DNA from: Acinetobacter sp. ASP199
GTDB lineage: Bacteria > Pseudomonadota > Gammaproteobacteria > Pseudomonadales > Moraxellaceae
Direction: 5' to 3'
NCBI RefSeq assembly: GCF_022700675.1
Contig: NZ_CP062182.1
Span: forward strand, 2,914,001 to 2,978,000
DNA length: 64,000 nucleotides
The notes below the pieces were generated by a model that was given only the letters and a program-made list of their open reading frames with translations, did no database searches and was not told where the DNA came from. Position numbers and translations under genes: made by a program. This document shows, one piece after another, positions 37,768 through 46,371 of the stretch (its first letter is position 1; each line of letters opens with the position of its first letter).

Positions 37768-39642
37768 TTAATTAACTTTAATTTCTTTACCACGTTGATA
37801 GCCATCAACATAATATTCAAGCTGTGATAAGGCCCAGTCGATATCTGTCTGCGTGGCAGAAAGTGCCTGGATTTTATCAAACACCTGTGTAATTTCCTGT
37901 AACGGAACGTGTTTTTCAAATGATCTTAGGATACGACTATGTGACGTAATTTCGGTATTTTCCTGATCAATGAGCAGTTCTTCATACAGCTTTTCCCCTG
38001 GACGCAAACCAGCATACTGAATTTCGATATCACCATCCGGATACTGCTCATCACGGACTTTCAGTCCACTTAAAGCAATCATTTGACGGGCCAGATCCTG
38101 AATACGCACCGGCTCACCCATATCCAGCAGGAACACATCGCCGCCCAAGCCTAAGGCACCAGCCTGAATCACCAGCTGTGAGGCTTCCGGAATGGTCATA
38201 AAGTAGCGGGTCACATCCGGATGAGTCACGGTAATCGGGCCACCTTTGGCAATTTGCTGCTTGAATAGCGGCACTACAGAACCCGAAGAACCGAGCACAT
38301 TACCAAAACGGACGATACTGATCTGGGTCTGCTGTTGTGCCTCTGCCATCGCCTGACAGTAAAGTTCTGCCATACGTTTACTGGCACCCATAACATTGGT
38401 TGGACGGACCGCTTTATCAGTTGAGATCAGCACAAAGGTTTCTACACCTTTCTTCACCGCAGCATTCACGCTAAACGCCGTTCCCACCGCATTATTTTTC
38501 AGGCCCGCTAGTGGATTACATTCTACCAGTGGGACATGCTTGTAAGCCGCAGCATGATAAACCGTTTGCACGCCATACTGTTCAATTACACGTTCCAGTT
38601 TACTCTCATCTAGAACCGACCCCAGGATAGGTATAATTTCACAAGTTGCAGTTAAACTTAATTCTTTTTCAATACTATACAGCGCGAATTCAGTTAACTC
38701 GAAAATGATGATTTTTGCCGGCTGGTTTTTTACGATCTGGCGACACAATTCTGAACCAATCGACCCCCCTGCACCGGTGACCATGACCACTTTATCCTGA
38801 ATATTTTTACTCAGAAGTGCTGGAACCGGCGGTACCGGGTCACGTCCCAGCAAGTCAATAATATCGACTTCCTGAATATCCGAAACCCGGATTTCACCAT
38901 CCACCAGTTTGGTTAATCCCGGAATTTCGGTAATTTTGAGATGTGCCGGCTCTAAAAATTTAATGATTTCACTTTTACGGACTCGCCCCACTGAGGGCAA
39001 AGCAATCAGAATTTCATCAATTTTTTGCTTGCGCATGAGTTTTAGGGCAGTCTGGGCATCATAAACTTTGAGTCGCCCCAGCTGCTGTCCGGTCAACGAG
39101 CGTTTGTCATCAATAAACATGACCGGTAAATGTGCATTGGAGCGATACAGTGCAGCAGCAACCTGTTGACCCGCATTCCCGGCCCCATAAATCGCAATGC
39201 GTTTTTTCTGTACGTCAGCCTGTAAATAGGAACGGATAATAAAACGGATGATCCCCCGGCTAAACCAGATCCAGGCAAACATCATAAAGCCAAACATCAG
39301 CGGAATAGAGGTCGGAATAAATGCCGGAGTAAAATAAGCCAGTGCATAAAGACCAGCGACAGTCAACGCCGTCGCCAGTCCCATTTTGATCATAAACACT
39401 TCATTATAAGTGCGGACAATAAAGCGGTAGACCCCACAGATAAGCAGCGATGCAACTGCAATCCCACTGACCCAAAGCGTACCAAACGGCAGATTTGGTA
39501 CTACCTCTGCACCTAGATCAAAGCTACGAATGGCATAACAGAGCCAGATCAAGACAGGAAAAGTACAAAAATCCAGAATAATCAAAAATGCGAGTTTGGC
39601 GACTCGTGGTGATTCTACAAAGGGCGTAATGATCGATTTCAC
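37768..39642 (-). CDS. gdr: Membrane UDP-HexNAc 4,6-dehydratase (WeeK/PglF/CapD type)
   Basis: The 624-residue protein has four N-terminal transmembrane helices (residues about 15-130), a CoA-binding-like Rossmann domain (KRIAIYGAGNAGQQVAAAL), then an SDR dehydratase domain from about 285: VTGAGGSIGSELCRQI, LISTDKAVRPTNVMGASKRMAE (the Met/Ser variant of YxxxK) and GLRPGEKLYEEL. It converts UDP-GlcNAc to UDP-4-keto-6-deoxy-GlcNAc, the first step to UDP-QuiNAc4N. The start is GTG. The aminotransferase that would use its product is the next gene upstream. A 118-bp gap with a strong hairpin precedes it, so it may have its own promoter. Confidence 0.92.
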   Translation of the reverse strand: MKSIITPFVESPRVAKLAFLIILDFCTFPVLIWLCYAIRSFDLGAEVVPNLPFGTLWVSGIAVASLLICGVYRFIVRTYNEVFMIKMGLATALTVAGLYALAYFTPAFIPTSIPLMFGFMMFAWIWFSRGIIRFIIRSYLQADVQKKRIAIYGAGNAGQQVAAALYRSNAHLPVMFIDDKRSLTGQQLGRLKVYDAQTALKLMRKQKIDEILIALPSVGRVRKSEIIKFLEPAHLKITEIPGLTKLVDGEIRVSDIQEVDIIDLLGRDPVPPVPALLSKNIQDKVVMVTGAGGSIGSELCRQIVKNQPAKIIIFELTEFALYSIEKELSLTATCEIIPILGSVLDESKLERVIEQYGVQTVYHAAAYKHVPLVECNPLAGLKNNAVGTAFSVNAAVKKGVETFVLISTDKAVRPTNVMGASKRMAELYCQAMAEAQQQTQISIVRFGNVLGSSGSVVPLFKQQIAKGGPITVTHPDVTRYFMTIPEASQLVIQAGALGLGGDVFLLDMGEPVRIQDLARQMIALSGLKVRDEQYPDGDIEIQYAGLRPGEKLYEELLIDQENTEITSHSRILRSFEKHVPLQEITQVFDKIQALSATQTDIDWALSQLEYYVDGYQRGKEIKVN

Positions 39643-39722
39643 TGGATGCGTTGTCTCAATTCTAATAAATTTTTAATAAGTCACAATGCGATGAGTAACT
39701 TAAAAACATATTCTATATAAGT

Positions 39723-39748
39723 TAAGTGCACCGAACACGGTGCACTTA
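39723..39748 (-). terminator. Hairpin splitting the capsule operon upstream of gdr
   Basis: TAAGTGCACCG (39723-39733) and CGGTGCACTTA (39738-39748) form a perfect 11-bp stem. It lies just after the aminotransferase stop in the only gap over 100 bp within the minus-strand block. The following T-tract is short and broken, so termination may be partial. Confidence 0.55.
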
Positions 39749-39760
39749 TATTCTTAAAGT

Positions 39761-40936
39761 TTAAGCAACTATTCTATGAATCACCTGTTGAATTGCGGTG
39801 ACTGTTTTGTTAATACTTTCATCACTTAAAGTAGGATGAACTAAAAACATCAGACTGGTTTCACCCAATTGCTGCGCATTTTTCAAACGCTGTGCTGGAC
39901 GCCATGGCGTATCATCAAAAGCATGCTCGAGATAAACTTCTGAACAGGAGCCACTGAAACAAGGCACATTCTGCGCACTGATTTCCTGCATGATCCGGTC
40001 ACGTGACCAGCCTTCAGGCAAAACATCAATATTGACCTGCACATAACATTTATAAGCTGCATGTACATAATCATCGGATGGACGATGCACAGTAAAATAT
40101 GGACTGTCTGCAAATGCAGCATAAATTTTTTCCATATTGGCAAGGCGTTTTGCAGTCCATTCCGGCATTTTTTTCAGCTGGATGCGCCCGATCACACCCT
40201 GCATTTCCATCATGCGCCAGTTGGTACCAAAGGAATCATGCAGCCAGCGGAAACCCGGTGGATGCTGCTTGTTATAGATGCTGTCAAAGTTTTTGCCATG
40301 GTCTTTATAGGACCACATTTTTTTCCACAGGGTTTCGTCATTGGTGGTGACCATACCACCTTCACCGCCTGTCGTCATAATCTTGTCCTGACAGAAGGAC
40401 CAGGCCGCAACATGACCGATTGAACCGGCAGATTTACCTTTATATTTTGCTCCATGCGCCTGTGCACAGTCTTCAATCACATACAGGCCTTTATCGGCAG
40501 CCAGTTGCATGATCGGGTCCATGTCGCACATCCAGCCTGCCAGATGCACACAAATAATCGCTTTGGTATTTGGGGTCAGTACTGCTTGGATGGTTTCAGC
40601 AGAAATATTCTGTGAATCCAGCTCAACATCAGCAAAAATAGGATTTGCTCCAGCCGTCACAATCGAACTGGCCGATGCCAGAAAGGTGCGTGAGGTGACA
40701 ATTACATCATCCCCGGCGCCAATGCCTAAGGCTTTTAAAGCAACATCGAGTGCCACGGTTCCATTAGCTAAAGCCACTGCATACTGGGTTTCTGCGAACC
40801 GGGCAAATTCTTTTTCGAACTCGCGGCATTCCTGTCCGGTCCAGTAGTTGACTTTATTCGACAATAAAACCTGGGAAACCGCATCCGCTTCTTCCTGAGT
40901 AAAACTTGGCCATGGTTCAAATGCAGTATTTAGCAT
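39761..40936 (-). CDS. DegT/DnrJ/EryC1 sugar aminotransferase (QhbB/WeeJ-like)
   Basis: The 391-residue PLP enzyme has the sugar-aminotransferase blocks NGTVALDVALKALGIGAGDDVIV, IICVHLAGWMCDMD, VIEDCAQAHGAKY and the PLP lysine in SFCQDKIMTTGGEGGM. Paired with gdr it most likely aminates UDP-4-keto-6-deoxy-GlcNAc at C4 to give UDP-QuiNAc4N, as WeeJ/PglE do. No PglD/WeeI-like left-handed-helix acetyltransferase follows, unlike the usual Acinetobacter QuiNAc4NAc set. A GNAT, a PLP enzyme and an ATP-grasp ligase are present instead. Confidence 0.88.
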   Translation of the reverse strand: MLNTAFEPWPSFTQEEADAVSQVLLSNKVNYWTGQECREFEKEFARFAETQYAVALANGTVALDVALKALGIGAGDDVIVTSRTFLASASSIVTAGANPIFADVELDSQNISAETIQAVLTPNTKAIICVHLAGWMCDMDPIMQLAADKGLYVIEDCAQAHGAKYKGKSAGSIGHVAAWSFCQDKIMTTGGEGGMVTTNDETLWKKMWSYKDHGKNFDSIYNKQHPPGFRWLHDSFGTNWRMMEMQGVIGRIQLKKMPEWTAKRLANMEKIYAAFADSPYFTVHRPSDDYVHAAYKCYVQVNIDVLPEGWSRDRIMQEISAQNVPCFSGSCSEVYLEHAFDDTPWRPAQRLKNAQQLGETSLMFLVHPTLSDESINKTVTAIQQVIHRIVA

Positions 40937-40953
40937 GTTGTATTCCCTAAAAA

Positions 40954-41961
40954 TTAAATACGAATAAGACGATCACACTTAGAAAATACGAGATCAGCTT
41001 TATATTGATTAAAAGAACTCTCTAGTTTTTCATCAGCTAACCAAGCTAAATAGGCCTGAATAGTATTCATACCGGCTTCATGTGAAAAAGGATATCCACC
41101 ACCGAAACGTGGATTCAATTCAAGCACATACAACTCACCATCCTGCTCGAACACATCACAATCTAAATTACCAATATGTTTTAAATTAGTTGATATTTTT
41201 TCGCCAATATCTGAAAAACGCTGGTCAATAACAGAAACCGCTTTATCTGTTTCTCCAGCCCGCATAGAAAGTTTTTTACGCACTACTGTCGTAAAATATT
41301 CTTGATCCAAGTCATTTACGATATCCATGCCATATTCTGGTCCATTCAATTTCTGTTGAATCAAGATGGCTGCATCTAATTCGTTCTTACTCGCCTCAAA
41401 TAGAATTGTGTTCTTTAATTTAATCATTAGCAGCTTATAAGCTAATTCAAATTCTTCAAGACTTTCCGGAAATTCGATTCCAATTGAAGCACTGCCCCAC
41501 CTTGGTTTTAAAACAAGTGGAAAAGTTAATTGACCTTCTTTAATCGCCTGTAATGCTTGATTATAATTAGTAAACGTCTGGGGGGTATTAAGACCAATAG
41601 AAGTTAAGAAATCACGCGTTTTAATTTTATCAAAACAAATATCAATTACCGAACTATCTGATACAATAATTTTTGCGCCCAGATCAGCAAAGGCTTGTTT
41701 ATGATGAGCCAGAATAGGTAATTCAAGATCATTTAAAGATATAATCGCATTGATATGATACTCTTTAACAATACTAAATAATTCTGGAATATAATCTTCA
41801 CTATAAATAGAAGGAACAAGTAAGCTGATATCTGCATCAGACATTGCTGGAGCAAGTTTACTCATATCGGTAGCCAAGACTATACCTTGACCATTTAATG
41901 CTTGCTTACAATAATTAATGAGATAATTACGACGTCCAGCACATGTAAATAAAATATTCAT
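40954..41961 (-). CDS. ATP-grasp ligase (carbamoyl-phosphate-synthase-like fold) in the capsule locus
   Basis: The 335-residue protein begins MNILFTCAGRRNYLI, a pre-ATP-grasp domain. The ATP-grasp core follows: FPLVLKPRWGSASIGIEF (ATP-binding Lys), ILIQQKLNGPEYGMDIV, and the metal-binding ELNPRFGGGYPFSHEAGMN near residue 285. Such enzymes join a carboxylate to an amine through an acyl phosphate. Its place between a sugar aminotransferase and an amino-acid-type PLP enzyme suggests it could attach an amino acid to an aminosugar. No substrate can be read from the sequence. Confidence 0.82.
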   Translation of the reverse strand: MNILFTCAGRRNYLINYCKQALNGQGIVLATDMSKLAPAMSDADISLLVPSIYSEDYIPELFSIVKEYHINAIISLNDLELPILAHHKQAFADLGAKIIVSDSSVIDICFDKIKTRDFLTSIGLNTPQTFTNYNQALQAIKEGQLTFPLVLKPRWGSASIGIEFPESLEEFELAYKLLMIKLKNTILFEASKNELDAAILIQQKLNGPEYGMDIVNDLDQEYFTTVVRKKLSMRAGETDKAVSVIDQRFSDIGEKISTNLKHIGNLDCDVFEQDGELYVLELNPRFGGGYPFSHEAGMNTIQAYLAWLADEKLESSFNQYKADLVFSKCDRLIRI

Positions 41962-41969
41962 AAGTTAAT

Positions 41970-42857
41970 TTAAGCCAAAAAATTAAAAATTCCACCAGTA
42001 TGCCAAAACAGGATATTACCTTGCAGATTGTGCTTTAATACGTACTGCTGCATACCCAAGAATGCTTTGCCACTATAAGTTGTATCCAACGCGAAGCCAT
42101 AATCACGAATTGAATTAGCAGATAATTTTTTCAATTCATCATTATACTGTTCATAACCACCACACAAATAATCATCCAAGACAATAGTTTCATGTTGTCT
42201 CTGAATAGAAAAACTTTCACAAAGCTGATTATAAAAATTAGCTACATGTTCTTGTGCAGATTGCTGATTTCTCGCAACAGATATACCAATTACTTTACAA
42301 GGCATATTTTTTTTCGACAAACCCGCCATTATTCCTGCCTGGGTAGAACCGGTACCACAAGCAACGAATAAATAATCTATTTCTAACTGCTGATCCAATT
42401 GAGTGACAGCATCAATATAAGCTTTACCGCCTTGGAGATTATGACCACCACCCCATAAATAATAAGGTTTTAAAGCTAAATTATGATATTGCTGCATCGA
42501 CTGATCCATTATTGGACCTATATCTACAGATTGTTCAACAAAAATAATCTTTGCACCTGACATTCGCATTATTTTTGCGTTACCAGATTCTTTTAAAAAT
42601 TTTTCTTTATCACCATGTAACACTAATGTACATTGCAAATGATGTTGCGCGCAAAAAACAGCAGTTGCTCGGCAATGGTTCGATTGTATACCACCAGTTG
42701 TTACTACAGCACTATATGAATTATCTAAAATTTCTTGGCCAATACTATCAATTTTGCGACCTTTATTACCACCACCTAAGAATGGATACAAATCATCCCG
42801 AATAATAGTGATGTTTTGATTAATCTCTGCTTGATAGATTTCTTGATAAATAATCAT
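41970..42857 (-). CDS. PLP enzyme of the ACC deaminase/D-cysteine desulfhydrase family
   Basis: This 295-residue fold-type II PLP enzyme has the PLP lysine in PFLGGGNKGRKID (about residue 35), SNHCRATAVFCAQHHLQC, the phosphate-binding ACGTGSTQAGIMAGL and the C-terminal FWHTGGIFN, as in the ACC deaminase/D-cysteine desulfhydrase family. Family members act on small amino acids by deamination, desulfhydration or racemisation. The reaction here is unknown. Its start overlaps the GNAT stop as ATGA, and an 8-bp gap leads to the ATP-grasp gene, so the three are translationally linked. Confidence 0.85.
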   Translation of the reverse strand: MIIYQEIYQAEINQNITIIRDDLYPFLGGGNKGRKIDSIGQEILDNSYSAVVTTGGIQSNHCRATAVFCAQHHLQCTLVLHGDKEKFLKESGNAKIMRMSGAKIIFVEQSVDIGPIMDQSMQQYHNLALKPYYLWGGGHNLQGGKAYIDAVTQLDQQLEIDYLFVACGTGSTQAGIMAGLSKKNMPCKVIGISVARNQQSAQEHVANFYNQLCESFSIQRQHETIVLDDYLCGGYEQYNDELKKLSANSIRDYGFALDTTYSGKAFLGMQQYVLKHNLQGNILFWHTGGIFNFLA

Positions 42858-43405
42858 AAAAGTATAATCTCTTTACAGTCATAATTAACCTGATATTGAA
42901 ATAAACTTTTATCTAGATCACCTATGAAACAACCATAATAATAACGATCTATAAAACCATTTTCTCTTCTAGTTTCATTACGTAATATACCTTCTTTTTT
43001 AAATCCAATTTTAGTATATAATCTTTGGGATGCAAAATTATCTGAATCAATATAAGCATAGATTTTATTTATTTTTAGAATTTCAAAAGCATAAACACAT
43101 TGTAAAAATAATGTTTTCTTACCTAGGCCTTTTGCTTTGGTATCTGGGTCAACAAAAATGTAAGACTCCATTTTCAAAATATCAGTATCTAGTCCAGTTA
43201 AACCCGACATACTTAATACATCGCCATCCAATGTCTCGAAAACAAAATCTTCACGTTGACTATTTTCTTTATTAATATTAAACCACTGAATGGTATCTTC
43301 CATTAAAATAGGTGGTTTGAAATGCATAGTAGAATAAATTCGTACATCATTCATCCATTTGACCCGTAAAAGTAAGTCTTTTTCATTTAGTAGGCGAAAT
43401 TTCAT
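42854..43405 (-). CDS. GNAT family N-acetyltransferase
   Basis: The 183-residue GNAT has the acetyl-CoA motif A region VDPDTKAKGLGKKTLFLQCVYAFEILKINKIYAYIDSDNFASQRLYTKIGFKKEG, typical of the RimJ/PseH branch. The N-terminal FRLLNEKDLLLRVKWMNDVRI is likewise PseH/RimJ-like. PseH acetylates the 4-amino group of a UDP-sugar in pseudaminic acid synthesis, so a comparable role on the QuiNAc4N-type sugar is plausible. It overlaps its neighbours by 4 bp on both sides (ATGA). Confidence 0.82.
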   Translation of the reverse strand: MKFRLLNEKDLLLRVKWMNDVRIYSTMHFKPPILMEDTIQWFNINKENSQREDFVFETLDGDVLSMSGLTGLDTDILKMESYIFVDPDTKAKGLGKKTLFLQCVYAFEILKINKIYAYIDSDNFASQRLYTKIGFKKEGILRNETRRENGFIDRYYYGCFIGDLDKSLFQYQVNYDCKEIILL

Positions 43406-44019
43406 TTTTTGGATCGCTCAATATCTAAAGGTTTGCCAATAGCTCCCGGAATTACTGCAATATCCTTTCTAGCTATAACATTTTTAATAGTTAATAACGC
43501 AATTTTTATATCATTAATAAAACTAATATTCTCCACATATTGAGCATCCAGTTCTAAACGACTATTCCAGTCTAAAAAGTTTCTACCATTGACTTGGGCT
43601 AATCCAGTTATACCGGGTCTTACACTATGACGTAGTGCTTCTCTATTTGTATAATACGGTAGGTATCTTACAAATAGAGGCCTAGGTCCAATTAATGACA
43701 TATCCCCTTTAATCACATTAATTAATTGAGGCATTTCATCAAGTGAAGTTTTTCTAATAAAACTACCAATCTTAGTTAGCCTTTGAGCATCAGGTAAAAG
43801 ATTACCTTGATCATCTTTAGCATCATTCATCGTTTTAAACTTAATGATGCTAAATATTTTCTCATTTTTTCCTGGACGTTGTTGGGAAAAAAAAGGAGAA
43901 CCTTTATTCGCTAAACTTAGTAAAATCATGACCACTAGAAAAACTGGACTTAATAAAATAAATACAAGTGTTGAAGCAATTAGATCCAATAGTCTTTTAA
44001 AAAAAAATTTATAAATCAT
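43402..44019 (-). CDS. Initiating phosphoglycosyl transferase (PglC/WeeH-like)
   Basis: The 205-residue enzyme is a minimal bacterial sugar transferase: an N-terminal membrane hairpin (FKRLLDLIASTLVFILLSPVFLVVMILL), KFKTMNDAKDDQGNLLPDAQRLTKIGSFIRKTSLDEMPQL, GDMSLIGPRP and RPGITGLAQVNGRN. These put an N-acetyl-hexosamine-type sugar-1-phosphate on undecaprenyl phosphate. The short form without the polytopic WcaJ domain favours 6-deoxy-diaminosugars such as QuiNAc4NAc in relatives, fitting gdr and the aminotransferase. It should start the capsule repeat unit. Confidence 0.9.
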   Translation of the reverse strand: MIYKFFFKRLLDLIASTLVFILLSPVFLVVMILLSLANKGSPFFSQQRPGKNEKIFSIIKFKTMNDAKDDQGNLLPDAQRLTKIGSFIRKTSLDEMPQLINVIKGDMSLIGPRPLFVRYLPYYTNREALRHSVRPGITGLAQVNGRNFLDWNSRLELDAQYVENISFINDIKIALLTIKNVIARKDIAVIPGAIGKPLDIERSKK

Positions 44020-44021
44020 TC

Positions 44022-45230
44022 TTAATCCTTCATTGCATTAAAAGTATCAGAAAATTTATTTAAACTAGCTTGTCTTGAAAGGTTTTTTTCATAGAAATTC
44101 TTTGCACTTAACCCTTTTTTCTCTAGCTCTAGCTTACTTAACTCTGATAACTTAATAATTGCCTCTGCCAGTTTAATTGGATTTGAAGGCTCTATAACAT
44201 AGCCTGCTTCAGCCTTCTCTACTAAATCTGCTGCATTACCTAAAACTGTACTCACGATAGGTCTTCCCAAAGACAAATAGGCTTGAGTTTTTGAAGGTAC
44301 TGTAATTTCAAATAGGGGATCTTTTTTTAAGCTGATTAAGAGACAATCTGATTCTTCCAAATAGCCTATAACTTCTGAACTTTTTACACGATCATAGAAA
44401 ACTACATTGTTTAAATTTTTCTTGGTGACCAAATCGACTAAATTCTGCTTTTCAATACCATCTCCAATAAAATTAAAGATAATTTCAGGATGTTCTTTGC
44501 TCAGTAATTCTGCAGCCAAAATTACGTTAGTTAAATCTTGAGCTTTACCCATATTCCCAGCAAATGTTACATTGAAAATATTTTCAACATATTTGAGTTG
44601 ATGATTACCAGTAGGTAATACTCCCTCTAACCCGGACCAATTATAGATAATTTCAATCTTATTTTCTGGAACACCACGCTGAATTAATAAATCTCTAAAA
44701 CCTTTCGATATCACAGTAATTTTTTTAGAATTACGATAAGACCAGTTACAGAAATAAGATATAAATTTTAAAGCTTTAGGGTTTTTTAACATCCCTGTCG
44801 CAGCTAGAGAATCAGGCCATATGTCTTGTATATCACTCAATACAGGTTTGTTAAAAATTTTTCCCAAAATCACTCCAACTAATCCTATATTTAAAGGAGT
44901 GGCGGCAACATGAATCGCATCAAATTTTCTGACGATAAACAAACCGGCAATTAATGCAGTTATAAAAAAACTAACATAATTTGCTATACGTTTAAGTACT
45001 GACGCACTATGATCTGGATATAGCCAGACTCGGTGCACAGCAATACCTTCTAATACTTCATGTTGATATGGTTTTAATTTATAGCCAGTATATATTTTCC
45101 CTTCTGGATAGTTTGGAAAACCTGTAAGTACCTCGAACTCATGACCATAACTTTGCATGTCTTTCGCGAATTTTAGACCTTTAAATGATGGTTCAGGATT
45201 AAAAAACTGAGTGATATACAAGATTCTCAT
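44022..45230 (-). CDS. Glycosyltransferase family 4, WbuB-like
   Basis: Starting at ATG 45230 (TAATG overlap with the fnlC stop) the product is 402 residues. A GT-B fold: MRILYITQFFNPEPSFKGLKFAKDM with VLTGFPNYPEGKIYTGYK at the N-terminus, and NVTFAGNMGKAQDL plus DCLLISLKKDPLFEITVPSKTQAYLSLGRPIV in the donor half. The start and its position directly after fnlC match WbuB, the proposed L-FucNAc transferase of E. coli and other fnlABC clusters. L-FucNAc transfer is inferred from this context. Confidence 0.88.
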   Translation of the reverse strand: MRILYITQFFNPEPSFKGLKFAKDMQSYGHEFEVLTGFPNYPEGKIYTGYKLKPYQHEVLEGIAVHRVWLYPDHSASVLKRIANYVSFFITALIAGLFIVRKFDAIHVAATPLNIGLVGVILGKIFNKPVLSDIQDIWPDSLAATGMLKNPKALKFISYFCNWSYRNSKKITVISKGFRDLLIQRGVPENKIEIIYNWSGLEGVLPTGNHQLKYVENIFNVTFAGNMGKAQDLTNVILAAELLSKEHPEIIFNFIGDGIEKQNLVDLVTKKNLNNVVFYDRVKSSEVIGYLEESDCLLISLKKDPLFEITVPSKTQAYLSLGRPIVSTVLGNAADLVEKAEAGYVIEPSNPIKLAEAIIKLSELSKLELEKKGLSAKNFYEKNLSRQASLNKFSDTFNAMKD

Positions 45231-46360
45231 TAGTACTTCTTCCACACCACACGGTTGATATAGTCGGTATAGCTTAAAATAATTCGCACAACCTTTTCAC
45301 TCACATTTGGCATACTATAGTCAGCGACTAAACGCAGCAATCTTTCTTCACCACGTGGTTGATGATCCAGAATATCGAGACCTTGCAAAATACGTTCAGC
45401 TGTTAAACCCACCATCATCACCGCAGCCTCCTCCATTCCTTCAGGACGTTCATGCGCCTGACGCAAGTTCAAAGCAGGAAAATTCAAAATAGAAGATTCT
45501 TCATTAATGGTGCCACTGTCGGATAAAGTCGCTTTTGCAGCAAGTTGCAACTTGTTGTAGTCACTAAAACCGAGTGGCTTTAACAATTGAATGAGTGGAT
45601 GAAATTCAATATTGAGTTCTTCAATACGCTTACGGGTACGAGGGTGTGTTGAAACAATCACAGGATATTGGTATTTTTCTGCTACCGCATTCAGCATCTC
45701 AACTAAATCTAAAAAGTTTTGATCCGAATTAATATTTTCTTCACGATGCGCACTGACAATAAAATATTGATGTTCTTTTAAGCCCAGACGCTCTAATACA
45801 TCTGATGCTTCAATTTTAGCCTTATAATGATTTAATACTTCAAACATTGGGCTACCTGTTTTAATCACCTGATCTGCAGGTAGGCCTTCTGCTAACAAGT
45901 AATCTCGTGCGATCGTACTATAAGTTAAATTAATGTCAGCAGTATGATCGACAATACGACGGTTAATTTCTTCTGGCACACGCATATCAAAGCAGCGATT
46001 TCCCGCTTCCATATGGAAGGTTGGAATCTTACGACGCTTGGCAGGAATGACCGCCATACAGCTGTTGGTATCACCTAACACCAGTAATGCTTCTGGCTGA
46101 ACCTGTTCTAATACTTTATCTACAGCAATAATGACATTACCAATCGTTTCAGCACCCGTTGCGCCTGCAGCATTTAAAAAATGATCTGGCTTACGAATAC
46201 CTAAATCGGTAAAGAAGATTTCATTGAGTTCATAATCATAGTTTTGACCTGTATGTACTAGAACATGATCGAAGTACTGATCACACGTAGACATAACACG
46301 TGATAAACGAATAATTTCAGGACGAGTTCCAACGACCGTCATTAATTTTAATTTTTTCAC
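45230..46360 (-). CDS. fnlC: UDP-N-acetyl-hexosamine C2-epimerase FnlC
   Basis: The 376-residue WecB-fold epimerase has the motifs VGTRPEIIRLSRVM, VHTGQNYDYELNEIFF, VLGDTNSCMAVIPAKRRKIPTFHMEAGNRCFD, SAHREENI and SDSGTINEESSILNFPALNLR. FnlC/WbjD converts the FnlB product to UDP-L-FucNAc. The fnlA-fnlB-fnlC order and 11-bp spacing confirm it. It belongs to the variable part of the K locus. Confidence 0.94.
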   Translation of the reverse strand: MKKLKLMTVVGTRPEIIRLSRVMSTCDQYFDHVLVHTGQNYDYELNEIFFTDLGIRKPDHFLNAAGATGAETIGNVIIAVDKVLEQVQPEALLVLGDTNSCMAVIPAKRRKIPTFHMEAGNRCFDMRVPEEINRRIVDHTADINLTYSTIARDYLLAEGLPADQVIKTGSPMFEVLNHYKAKIEASDVLERLGLKEHQYFIVSAHREENINSDQNFLDLVEMLNAVAEKYQYPVIVSTHPRTRKRIEELNIEFHPLIQLLKPLGFSDYNKLQLAAKATLSDSGTINEESSILNFPALNLRQAHERPEGMEEAAVMMVGLTAERILQGLDILDHQPRGEERLLRLVADYSMPNVSEKVVRIILSYTDYINRVVWKKY

Positions 46361-46371
46361 AATTTCAACTC

